9,773 bases of DNA, taken from DATHCB01 sp035319765. GTDB lineage: Archaea > Thermoproteota > Bathyarchaeia > Bathyarchaeales > SOJC01. This document shows positions 1-5,037 of this stretch, in pieces. Below the pieces are notes generated by a model. It searched no databases. It saw only the letters and a program-made list of their open reading frames with translations, and was not told where the DNA came from. A program made the position numbers and the translations under genes. Each line of letters starts with the position of its first letter. Within the stretch, counting starts at the first letter, position 1. The DNA lies in NCBI GenBank assembly GCA_035319765.1, contig DATHCB010000028.1:1-9773 (forward strand), read 5' to 3'.

Positions 1-122
1 ACGCCTGAGTTTGAGTGAGCGTGCACTATTAATGCTCCAACTAGCACTAAGACTATTCCTAACACATCTACAATAATCGCAGCCATTTGATCGTTACTTA
101 TGACGAATTGCTTCTGGCTCAT
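1..122 (-). CDS. N-terminal part of a small membrane protein (cut by window edge)
   Basis: Reading left from the ATG at 122-120 gives 40 codons without a stop, so the 3' end lies outside the window. The protein begins MSQKQFVISND, followed by an almost purely hydrophobic stretch (about residues 13-34, rich in Ile, Val, Leu, Ala and Gly) and then a polar HAHSNSG segment. This is the pattern of one transmembrane helix or an uncleaved signal anchor. A GGAGAT Shine-Dalgarno site sits six bases upstream of the ATG, and a TATA box lies about 35 bp upstream; together they fix the start. The family cannot be named from this fragment. The upstream signals make it a convincing gene, but its function is unknown. 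Confidence 0.65.
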   Translation of the reverse strand, partial: MSQKQFVISNDQMAAIIVDVLGIVLVLVGALIVHAHSNSG

Positions 123-150
123 CTCGAAATCTCCGACAGCAATTTCGTTT

Positions 151-166
151 CTTTTTATATATAAGC
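151..166 (-). promoter_or_regulatory. TATA-box promoter of the leftmost gene
   Basis: On the minus strand this reads CTTATATATAAAAAG, a strong archaeal box A, centred about 36 bp upstream of the ATG at 122. Transcription should start near 132-135, leaving a short leader that just contains the GGAGAT ribosome site. Confidence 0.6.
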
Positions 167-305
167 TTATTAGCAGTAGCGTTCGCTGTCCAAGTCGCCT
201 CAACACCGTAAAGCCTCAAGCGATCGACACCTGCTACCTTAATCAGCTCGTACGAATGAGATGGCTCAGAAAGCGCGCGCTACCTCTGGAACTAGCAGAA
301 AACCC

Positions 306-587
306 CTATTTCCTCTGCTGGAAAGTTGCGCAATCTGGATGTCTATCGTGGACCATGACGCTGACTTTTCTGGCCTTGCATTCGAGCCGTTCGTTGAACT
401 TGCAGTCGGCAGCCAAGCAGGCACCTACTCCCCCATTTGCATCATCGAAGCCGCCTTTGGCGCTGCCATGGTTGAAAGTGTTACACTCCGCATGTGAACC
501 TACTGTTATGCCGGGCGTGATGCAACGATTTTCCTGATTATAGACGCAGACAGACATATCGCACTTGATGACCTGACTCATTTCCAT
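306..587 (-). CDS. Small cysteine-rich protein with two DUF1540 motifs
   Basis: A 93-residue soluble protein with two copies of the DUF1540 pattern. Copy one has Cys9, Cys14, Cys22 and Cys35 (CDMSVCVYN...C...CNTF). Copy two has Cys57, Cys62, Cys70 and Cys86 (CLAADCKFN...C...CATF). In both, C-x4-C-x-[YF]-N-x4-C is followed by C-x-TF. They are joined by a Gly/Asp-rich linker (about residues 41-55). The four-cysteine sets suggest metal binding, probably zinc; the family has no firmly known role. Translation could open at 605, but a GGAGGTG site at 600-594 lies six bases before the ATG at 587, and the TATA box implies a transcript start near 605. The start at 587 is therefore preferred. There is no signal peptide, so it is probably cytoplasmic. 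It stands alone with its own promoter. Confidence 0.85.
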   Translation of the reverse strand: MEMSQVIKCDMSVCVYNQENRCITPGITVGSHAECNTFNHGSAKGGFDDANGGVGACLAADCKFNERLECKARKVSVMVHDRHPDCATFQQRK

Positions 588-626
588 ACCATTCACCTCC
601 ATCATGCTCTCAGAAAAATCATAACA

Positions 627-636
627 TTTTTTATAA
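627..636 (-). promoter_or_regulatory. TATA box of the DUF1540 gene, within an imperfect direct repeat
   Basis: The minus strand reads TTATAAAAAA, about 45 bp before the preferred ATG at 587. The box sits between two near-identical octamers, AACGTTAT and AATGTTAT, 12 bp apart (640-621). These could be half-sites for a regulator, although AT-rich composition alone could produce them. Confidence 0.55.
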
Positions 637-760
637 CGTTTTAGGGCTACTTAAGTCTGTGTGACTGTGAAACTGCAGCAACACCTCGCATATTGCGCTA
701 CGGTTAAAATGATGAGTTGAATCGGGTGGCGCAGGGTAAAGTTTATGCTTTCTCTCTTTG

Positions 761-873
761 GAACGAACGCACGCACGGACGAACGAACGACCACACAGAC
801 GGTCTCTCTCTCACGCACAGAGACAATAAACTAATCTATCAAACAAACGATCAAACAATCAATCGATTTACCT
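761..873. repeat. Degenerate tetranucleotide-period tract
   Basis: About 28 consecutive four-base units follow one another in register. The left part is close to GAAC/GCAC/GGAC, the middle drifts to TCTC/ACAC/AGAC, and the right part is AAAC/AATC/GATC. An expanded and then decayed microsatellite would look like this. An open frame across it (717-899) encodes only low-complexity residues and is not believed to be a gene. Apart from this tract and the hairpin region at 943-1006, the gap 606-1033 holds nothing recognisable. Confidence 0.6.
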
Positions 874-942
874 CGTGCGGAGGTTATTATGCCAACTGAG
901 AGCTAGAATCTTGTTCGCCTGTTTTCCTCTGGAATGATGCGT

Positions 943-1006
943 TTCCTAAAATATAATATTAGGAAGCAGATTTCGATAGAAAGAGAAGCTTTTGGGCTAT
1001 CTTTCT
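943..1006 (+). promoter_or_regulatory. TATA-like palindrome plus hairpin ahead of a mini-ORF
   Basis: TTCCTAA (943-949) and TTAGGAA (959-965) form a 7-bp inverted repeat around an AAATATAATAT core that could act as a TATA box. Thirty bases downstream, AGAAAGA (978-984) pairs with TCTTTCT (1000-1006), with an inner AGC/GCT pair, giving a stem of about 10 bp. The predicted transcript start lies near 980, so the second hairpin would be at the very 5' end of the RNA. This is inference from pattern only. Confidence 0.3.
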
Positions 1007-1033
1007 CAGACTTTAGCGGGGGGGTGTTTTGAA

Positions 1034-1093
1034 ATGGATGTTATGACAGTTGCAAAGAATCCTAGAAGTATTAAGTGTTTTTTCTTTTACTAA
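1034..1093 (+). CDS. Possible 19-residue peptide
   Basis: ATG at 1034 to TAA at 1091-1093 encodes MDVMTVAKNPRSIKCFFFY. A run of seven G followed by TG (1018-1026) ends seven bases before the ATG and is a plausible, unusually G-rich ribosome site. A T-rich stretch (1077-1089) ends the frame and could terminate transcription. It converges on the 3' end of the repeat protein gene, overlapping its stop by four bases. A leader peptide makes little sense because no plus-strand gene follows. It is either a stand-alone micropeptide or chance. Confidence 0.2.
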   Translation: MDVMTVAKNPRSIKCFFFY

Positions 1094-1674
1094 AATTCCC
1101 AAAAATTGCCCGTAAAGATAGTAACCCCAAGTGGAACATCGAGCTTCCAAGAATATGGTTGCCAATACACGAGCGCCGAACGGTTTGCTATAGGAGGGTT
1201 CTGATCGACAAAAGCATAGTACGATAGTCCAGCAACAAGGAAGACGCTATAATGTCCATTTATCGCGAGAGCAGTCCTATCTGCTCCTATTGTTTGATTT
1301 ACGCTATCGAAATATATTGTATCAGTTCCCGGCGATGGGCCCATGACACAGCTACCTTCAGTGCCAGACACTAGCACCTGTCCTGAGGGAACTAACAGCA
1401 CCTGCCCTGGGGGAACTAATAGCACTAGTCCTGAGCGAACGGATAGCACAAATCCTGGGGTAACTACTAGCACCAATCTTGGGGCAACTACTACAATTTG
1501 TCCTGGGGGAACTAAACTGGAAACTCCCTCTCCTGGGAAAACTAAGCTGGAAACTAGTCCTGAGGGAACTAAACTAGAAACTGGACTGGACAAAGGAAGG
1601 CCACTAGTGAAAATTCCTAATGCCAAATAAACAACTAAACCGATCATAAACCATGCTATTGTTTTCTGGCCCAT
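1090..1674 (-). CDS. Secreted or membrane-anchored protein with tandem LVPPG-type repeats
   Basis: A 194-residue protein with three visible parts. Residues 1-27 (MGQKTIAWFMIGLVVYLALG...) form a signal peptide or N-terminal membrane anchor. Residues about 28-104 are a hydrophobic repeat array of eight-residue units such as LVPPGQVL, LVPSGQVL, VVTPGFVL and SVRSGLVL. Residues about 113-194 look like a compact beta-rich extracellular domain (NGHYSVFLVAGLSYYAF, LVYWQPYSW), with NQT and NRS sequons that could be N-glycosylated. I do not recognise the family. The opposite strand is also open across the repeats because the unit length is a multiple of three, but only this strand gives a signal peptide and a non-repetitive domain. 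No clear Shine-Dalgarno site precedes the ATG, and a TATA-like TTTAAAGA close upstream may make the transcript nearly leaderless. It is divergent from the cupredoxin gene, 528 bp away. Confidence 0.65.
   Translation of the reverse strand: MGQKTIAWFMIGLVVYLALGIFTSGLPLSSPVSSLVPSGLVSSLVFPGEGVSSLVPPGQIVVVAPRLVLVVTPGFVLSVRSGLVLLVPPGQVLLVPSGQVLVSGTEGSCVMGPSPGTDTIYFDSVNQTIGADRTALAINGHYSVFLVAGLSYYAFVDQNPPIANRSALVYWQPYSWKLDVPLGVTIFTGNFWEF
1373..1591. repeat. 24-bp tandem repeat array inside the surface-protein gene
   Basis: Six consecutive 24-bp units start at 1373, 1397, 1421, 1445, 1469 and 1493, each close to AGCACYWRTCCTGGGGGAAC plus TAAT. They are followed by a 30-bp unit (1517-1546), a 27-bp unit (1547-1573) and a partial unit. 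All length changes are multiples of three, so the frame is kept. The last units share a different head (CTGGAAACT), pointing to at least two rounds of duplication. Confidence 0.85.
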
Positions 1675-1690
1675 TTTTCCGAATCAATTC

Positions 1691-1775
1691 TTCTTTAAAC
1701 ATTATTTTTTGCTTAAGTTTTGTGAATTCAAGAACAAGACTGAAAAAGTATGTTTCCCTTAATTCCTCTTGTTCT
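1691..1775 (-). promoter_or_regulatory. Upstream region of the repeat protein with a 9-bp inverted repeat
   Basis: AGAACAAGA (1731-1739) and TCTTGTTCT (1767-1775) are perfect inverted copies separated by 27 bp. They lie upstream of two TATA-like stretches on the minus strand (AAACTTAAGC at 1720-1711 and TTTAAAGAAG at 1699-1690). The position suits an operator or looping site for the gene starting at 1674. Function is unproven. Confidence 0.3.
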
Positions 1776-2036
1776 GTTATGACACTTTCTTTGACTTGAC
1801 TTTTCCTTAGCTATGATGTCACTTGCGAACCGTTTGAGGTAGTTAAAGAGGAAGAATCGCCTAAAGGCCAGATGGAACTATAAAGGTAGATTTTCAAGTT
1901 AATTTTACAGAATCGGCAGGCTAATCGGTACCACCTTAAAACTAGACAGAGACAAGCCTAGGAATCCATGTTTGTTTCTCGTTCGCAAATACTGAGCTAA
2001 TAGAAAACACTCTTCGTTGATCATCGTGTCAAGCAG

Positions 2037-2121
2037 AGCGCGCGTTAAAAACCAAGCAATAAACTGCAATAGAATCCTGATAGATGGAAATAATTATTGT
2101 GTTCTATTACCTTAGCGCGCG
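2037..2121. repeat. Two copies of AGCGCGCG in the divergent intergenic region
   Basis: Identical octamers occur at 2037-2044 and 2114-2121, each holding the palindrome CGCGCG, in otherwise AT-rich DNA before the cupredoxin gene. The rest of the gap 1675-2202 shows no gene; only very short open frames are present. Confidence 0.35.
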
Positions 2122-2155
2122 AAGTCAGTGTTGCTGTTGGAACACTATTACAAAG

Positions 2156-2195
2156 ATTTAAGAACAAAAACTTCAGTCTCAATCTGATATTGGAG
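2156..2195 (+). promoter_or_regulatory. Promoter and ribosome site of the cupredoxin gene
   Basis: ATTTAAGA at 2156-2163 lies about 44 bp before the ATG, so transcription should start near 2185. A GGAG ribosome site follows at 2192-2195, with seven bases between it and the ATG at 2203. Confidence 0.5.
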
Positions 2196-2202
2196 AACAA
2201 GC

Positions 2203-2751
2203 ATGAAAAGCAGCAAAAAGATTGGGGCAATTGTTTTTGTCGTCTGTCTTGCGGCTTTGTTAAGTAGTCTTAGACTTGCTGTTGCAACTTCGCCTTCAAC
2301 CTCAAGTGGCCCAGTTATTAACGTCAGCATACATGACGATTATTTCTCTCCGAAGTCAATAACCATTGGATCGCCAAACAGCACATCAGAAGAGTTCGCA
2401 ACTGTTGTGTGGACAAATGATGGAAGCGCCGATCACACGGTGACGAGCGGAAATGGCACGTCAGGCACTCCAGATGGGCTATTCAACTCTGGTACTTTGA
2501 AGCCAGGTCAAACATTTACCCTTCAGGTGAATCAGACAATGTACGATCGCATATTGGCCAAATATCCAAACGGGACCGTTCCATACTTCTGCAGCTTCCA
2601 TTATAGTATTGGGATGGTGGGAGAAATGACGGTCACGACCACCGCCGTGCCTGAGTTTCCATCTTTCCTCGTCTTACCCTTGTTCATGATTGCAGTGTTC
2701 GTGGCAATTGTAGTCCTCAAGAAAAAGCAGGGATCTAGCGTCCGGTATTAG
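2203..2751 (+). CDS. Membrane-anchored plastocyanin-like blue-copper protein with PEF-type C-terminus
   Basis: A 182-residue exported cupredoxin. Residues 1-29 form a signal peptide (KSSKK, a hydrophobic core, then AVATS). Residues about 38-146 form the copper fold: DYFSPKSITI, VVWTNDGSADHTV, LKPGQTFTLQV, then FCSFHYSIGMVGEM. The copper ligands are visible: His78, and Cys130, His133 and Met138 in the C-x2-H-x4-M arrangement of plastocyanins. The C-terminus (about 149-175) is VPEFPS, then a hydrophobic helix, then KKK, the archaeal PEF-type anchoring or sorting signal. The mature protein should therefore sit outside the membrane as an electron carrier or copper-binding protein. Several N-x-S/T sequons suggest glycosylation. 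No oxidase or partner complex is adjacent, so its redox partner is unknown. The ATG at 2203 is supported by a GGAG site. Confidence 0.92.
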   Translation: MKSSKKIGAIVFVVCLAALLSSLRLAVATSPSTSSGPVINVSIHDDYFSPKSITIGSPNSTSEEFATVVWTNDGSADHTVTSGNGTSGTPDGLFNSGTLKPGQTFTLQVNQTMYDRILAKYPNGTVPYFCSFHYSIGMVGEMTVTTTAVPEFPSFLVLPLFMIAVFVAIVVLKKKQGSSVRY

Positions 2752-3064
2752 GTCAAGTTGGTCAGCTAAGACGTTCAGATACAAATGTCCTCTGCATGTA
2801 ATGCAGTCTTAAAAAGGGAAGAACAGATACCTGCTATCAAGGCGAGAGTGCGGAGACCCCTTTCCTCCATTCAAATTCTACTCCGCATTCCAACCTTCTT
2901 CCCTCAAGAACCAAGCATATCGATTGTTCGGTTTCTCGGACTTGCTATGCGAATCGTCGGCATTCCCATGTATATGATGGGCGCACGATGCCGCGCTATT
3001 GACTCTCAGGAATCTGATTTTTCCCTATAGGCTCGTACACTAAAGCGTAGCCTCGACTGCCCTC

Positions 3065-3114
3065 GATAACAGTCTTAACGTTATCAAGCTTCAGTGCACA
3101 CTCTAGCTTGCACT
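3065..3114. promoter_or_regulatory. Two adjacent small hairpins
   Basis: GATAAC (3065-3070) pairs with GTTATC (3080-3085), and AGTGCA (3093-3098) pairs with TGCACT (3109-3114). They lie in the gene-free gap 2752-3235, downstream of the cupredoxin gene. The open frame at 2785-3030 in this gap has no family signal, no ribosome site and odd composition, so it is not called as a gene. Confidence 0.35.
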
Positions 3115-3123
3115 CTTACCTAG

Positions 3124-3151
3124 TTACTTACTTACTTACTTACTTACTTAC
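3124..3151. repeat. Perfect (TTAC)7 microsatellite
   Basis: Seven exact TTAC units without interruption, in non-coding DNA between two hairpin groups. Perfect tetranucleotide arrays of this length are rare in prokaryotes and prone to length change. Confidence 0.95.
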
Positions 3152-3169
3152 ACTCACTCATAACGCGTG

Positions 3170-3197
3170 CCCATAAGTGGACGTTAGGCTTTATGGG
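3170..3197 (-). terminator. Hairpin just past the 3' end of the membrane-protein gene
   Basis: CCCATAA (3170-3176) and TTATGGG (3191-3197) form a perfect 7-bp stem with a 14-base loop, about 40 bases beyond the stop of the minus-strand gene ending at 3236. It has no T-run, so it may be a 3'-end stabilising or processing structure rather than a true terminator. Confidence 0.35.
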
Positions 3198-3235
3198 TTA
3201 TTCTGATTAGTTCTTTTGATTGTGTTAATGCGTTT

Positions 3236-3643
3236 TCAATGTTTTGATTTTTCTACAAGCCTTCTACGTTTCTCGTTCTCCAACGCTTTCAGGTACCTGC
3301 GACGGATTTCATGTTTTAACAGTTCTTCAATTTCAGCGTCTGAAAAGCCCATCACTCTGTTCGTCCAGTATTCTCTTATGCCATCTGGCAAATCAATTTC
3401 TGGTCCGATGTTTTTTGGTGTGGTATCACGTGCTGGTTCATTGAATAAGCAAGCTCCTAACGAGAATGCTACCAAAGAAAACGCAAATCCACTGACTCCT
3501 CCTATTAATTCAACAAATCCCAGATATGGAACACTCTTGATAATCACAAGAAGGCTCGCTATCAATCCAAAACTCGCAAGTATCAGTACGTACTCTCCCA
3601 GATGACGGATTTTTCCTAATGCTCTTTTACCCTCATCACCCAA
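3236..3643 (-). CDS. Two-helix membrane protein with a basic helical C-terminal tail
   Basis: A 135-residue protein with no family I can name. Two hydrophobic helices are visible, at about residues 17-36 (YVLILASFGLIASLLVII) and 41-67 (LGFVELIGGVSGFAFSLVAF). They are followed by a soluble region (68-100) and a strongly charged helix (101-135, DAEIEELLKHEIRRRYLKAL, then lysine/arginine-rich). The tail resembles the short membrane-tethered helical segments found in many archaeal proteins. The start is a TTG at 3643; a GTGAT ribosome site lies six bases upstream and a TTTAAATTT box about 43 bp upstream. Its 3' end lies at a structured, repeat-bearing gap. It is unlikely to be co-transcribed with the zinc-ribbon gene upstream, because the 170-bp gap has its own TATA box. 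Confidence 0.7.
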   Translation of the reverse strand: MGDEGKRALGKIRHLGEYVLILASFGLIASLLVIIKSVPYLGFVELIGGVSGFAFSLVAFSLGACLFNEPARDTTPKNIGPEIDLPDGIREYWTNRVMGFSDAEIEELLKHEIRRRYLKALENEKRRRLVEKSKH

Positions 3644-3679
3644 CTCGAATCACTTTATAATCAAATAAGCCAGGCTACC

Positions 3680-3691
3680 AAATTTAAATTT
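3680..3691 (-). promoter_or_regulatory. TATA box of the two-helix membrane protein gene
   Basis: AAATTTAAATTT is a perfect AT palindrome whose minus-strand reading suits an archaeal box A. It lies about 43 bp before the TTG start at 3643. A second TTATAAAG box at 3660-3653 is too close to serve that start. Confidence 0.45.
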
Positions 3692-3736
3692 CGCACAACA
3701 TCCGATCATTAATTCAATTCATCCAAATTAAGACTG

Positions 3737-3768
3737 GAAAGAAGTTCGAAAAAGTCCGACCTTCTTTC
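3737..3768 (-). terminator. Inverted repeat downstream of the zinc-ribbon gene
   Basis: GAAAGAAG (3737-3744) and CTTCTTTC (3761-3768) form an 8-bp stem. On the minus strand the loop and right arm carry CTTTTT and CTTCTTTCC, the sort of pyrimidine-rich RNA end at which archaeal transcription stops. It lies 46 bases after the stop at 3814. Confidence 0.35.
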
Positions 3769-3813
3769 GCGCGTGCTTTTACGGCTGCGATCTATTTTTC
3801 CGTCTAACTGAAG

Positions 3814-4332
3814 TTAGAATGGGAACCTGCCTCCTCGTCTGCCGTATTGTCGTTGCTGTTGCCATTGTCTTTCTTCTTGGAATCTGGAGAGGTGTTCGTG
3901 AATGATTTTCCATGTTGAATCTTGCTTTCTGAGGACGGTGGTGCCACGTGAGGTGACATTGAACTGTTGGTCTCTCATGGTTCCTTGATAATGTATGGTA
4001 AAAGTGGCGACGGCCACTTCGCCTATGACGTTGGCTTTGAAATCTGTCAGTTCGTAGGTGTAGTTTGAGAGGACTTTGTACGCTGACGATTCGTTCTGAA
4101 GTGCCTGCGCACCCTCCTGTCGTTGGTAGGGAGGCCAATCATCGTACTTGGTGTAGCTCGCGTCTATGAGCGCCTGCATCGTGGCTTCATCCTTGCTTTT
4201 TATCGCTTCAAACCGTTTGACCACGGTGTTCTTAACATCGTCCTCACTAGTCAATTTTAGTTTGATTCCGCAATGGTTGCAGAAAATGCTGCTCTCCTCA
4301 TTTTCAGTTCCACAAGTCGGGCATTTTGTCAT
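3814..4332 (-). CDS. Zinc-ribbon protein with NTF2/SnoaL-like domain and RGG-like tail
   Basis: A 172-residue protein with three parts. Residues 1-25 form a zinc ribbon with Cys4, Cys7, Cys18 and Cys21 (CPTCG ... CNHCG). Residues about 30-150 resemble an NTF2/SnoaL-like cone fold of the DUF4440 type: an initial helix (VKNTVVKRFEAIKSKDEATM), then KVLSNYTYELTDF, VIGEVAVATFTIHYQG, FNVTSRGTTVLRKQDSTW and KIIHEHLSRF. In this superfamily the TWKIIHEHLS ending is typical. The last 20 residues are rich in Gln and Arg and end RRGGRFPF, an RNA-binding-like tail. The protein has no signal peptide and is probably cytoplasmic. Its role is unknown; the ribbon suggests nucleic-acid or protein binding, the cone fold a ligand pocket or dimerisation. 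The ATG at 4332 follows a GGAG site with eight bases between. Confidence 0.75.
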   Translation of the reverse strand: MTKCPTCGTENEESSIFCNHCGIKLKLTSEDDVKNTVVKRFEAIKSKDEATMQALIDASYTKYDDWPPYQRQEGAQALQNESSAYKVLSNYTYELTDFKANVIGEVAVATFTIHYQGTMRDQQFNVTSRGTTVLRKQDSTWKIIHEHLSRFQEERQWQQQRQYGRRGGRFPF

Positions 4333-4376
4333 CTCGTTTCTCCGTCCGTATTGGTCCTGTTACTTGACTTTGAAAC

Positions 4377-4390
4377 CGTAGCGACCTACG
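4377..4390 (-). promoter_or_regulatory. Hairpin or operator upstream of the zinc-ribbon gene
   Basis: CGTAG, CGAC loop, CTACG: a perfect 5-bp stem that extends with one bulge to AAAC/GTTT. It lies 45-58 bp before the ATG at 4332, just downstream of a possible box A (GGATAAGTAAA, about 4400-4390). It is either an operator or a 5'-UTR structure. Confidence 0.3.
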
Positions 4391-4449
4391 TTTACTTATC
4401 CTTTTCTTTTTGTTTCAAAGTTTTTCCCAATACGTGAAAATGCACCGCA

Positions 4450-4842
4450 CTAGAGTTCACTGTTATACTTGGAAAAGTTTGCAGTGTTTTTGACTAGTAG
4501 CATTTTCTTTTCGTTTTCGGCGACGTTTAGGGCTTTTATGTTGTCTATGATTTTGGGGGTATTTCCTCATGGGTAGTCGGTGCCAAAGAGTATGTGTCGA
4601 GAGTCGTAGAAGCTGTGGGCGAGGTCCATGGCTGGTTTTCACATTTCTTCGGCAGTGTCGATGTGGAACATTTTCAAGTATTTAATTGGCGTCTTTTTCA
4701 GCGGCTGTGAAGGAATTCCGCTCTTTCCTTGGCCCATTATGAAGCCATTTGTTCGTCAAGCCATCAACGGTATGAGAGTTTCCAATTGGTGGGTTACGAT
4801 TTTCATGTCAGGACGTCTTTCCAACACGCCGCCACAAAACAG
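4450..4842 (-). pseudogene. C-terminal half of an amidohydrolase-family (PF04909) gene, interrupted by three UGA codons
   Basis: Reading left from about 4842 in one frame gives recognisable motifs of the metal-dependent amidohydrolase 2 / ACMSD-like family. These are GGVLERRPDMKIVTH near the start, then LIPLMA, KYLKMFHIDTA, HILFGTDYP with its metal-binding Asp, and an EKKMLLVKNTANF ending before a TAG at 4452-4450. The frame is unbroken except for three TGA codons at 4758-4756, 4641-4639 and 4569-4567; there is no TAA or TAG inside and no frameshift. The last TGA follows FGTDYP, where family members usually have an aromatic residue. The N-terminal half with the HxH metal site is missing, and upstream of about 4842 the frame loses similarity. 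Neighbouring genes end normally at TGA, so a decaying gene fragment is the likeliest reading. Confidence 0.75.
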
Positions 4843-4886
4843 GGAACTTGAACGTGGATCTAAAGGTAGTTGATGCTCGCGTAACC

Positions 4887-4908
4887 TAACGCGTTCCCGC
4901 ACGCGTTA
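4887..4908. repeat. 8-bp inverted repeat with CG-rich stem
   Basis: TAACGCGT (4887-4894) and ACGCGTTA (4901-4908) are perfect inverted copies around TCCCGC. It lies at the broken 5' edge of the amidohydrolase remnant and about 130 bp before the exporter gene. It could be an operator, a scar or a transcript hairpin. Confidence 0.4.
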
Positions 4909-4991
4909 ATTGTTAGTGTAATTCTACAGTCACACATGCTTATTGAGTAGGAGGACGAAATCAGTTATTAGAAATGACCGATTATGAGTGC

Positions 4992-5001
4992 TATTTAAAA
5001 A
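4992..5001 (+). promoter_or_regulatory. TATA box of the exporter operon
   Basis: TATTTAAAAA lies about 41 bp before the ATG at 5038, predicting a transcript start near 5022 and a leader of roughly 15 bases. Only a weak GGATGTG ribosome site fits in that leader. Confidence 0.6.
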
Positions 5002-5037
5002 CCGAATACCGGGTTATCAGGATGTGGCGTTGGCAAA

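Noticed and set aside
100..537. Long plus-strand open frame (145 codons)
   Set aside because: It lies opposite the DUF1540 gene, has no ribosome site or recognisable domain, and its composition is that of an antisense reading.
707..720. C/D-box small RNA start (ATGATGA)
   Set aside because: No D box (CTGA) or internal C'/D' pair lies at a suitable distance.
717..899. 60-codon plus-strand frame
   Set aside because: It translates the degenerate tetranucleotide tract into low-complexity residues; no start signals.
1373..1591. CRISPR-like array
   Set aside because: Units are contiguous without unique spacers, keep a multiple of three and lie in a coding frame.
1343..1630. Thr/Ser/Pro-rich plus-strand frame across the tandem repeats
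   Set aside because: It is the mirror of the repeats in the minus-strand gene, without a signal peptide or any non-repetitive domain.
2785..3030. 81-codon plus-strand frame after the cupredoxin gene
   Set aside because: No ribosome site, no domain, unusual mix of Arg, Ile and Met; minus-strand readings there also contain stops.
4628..4873. 81-codon plus-strand frame
   Set aside because: It is the antisense of the amidohydrolase remnant, whose motifs are clear on the other strand.
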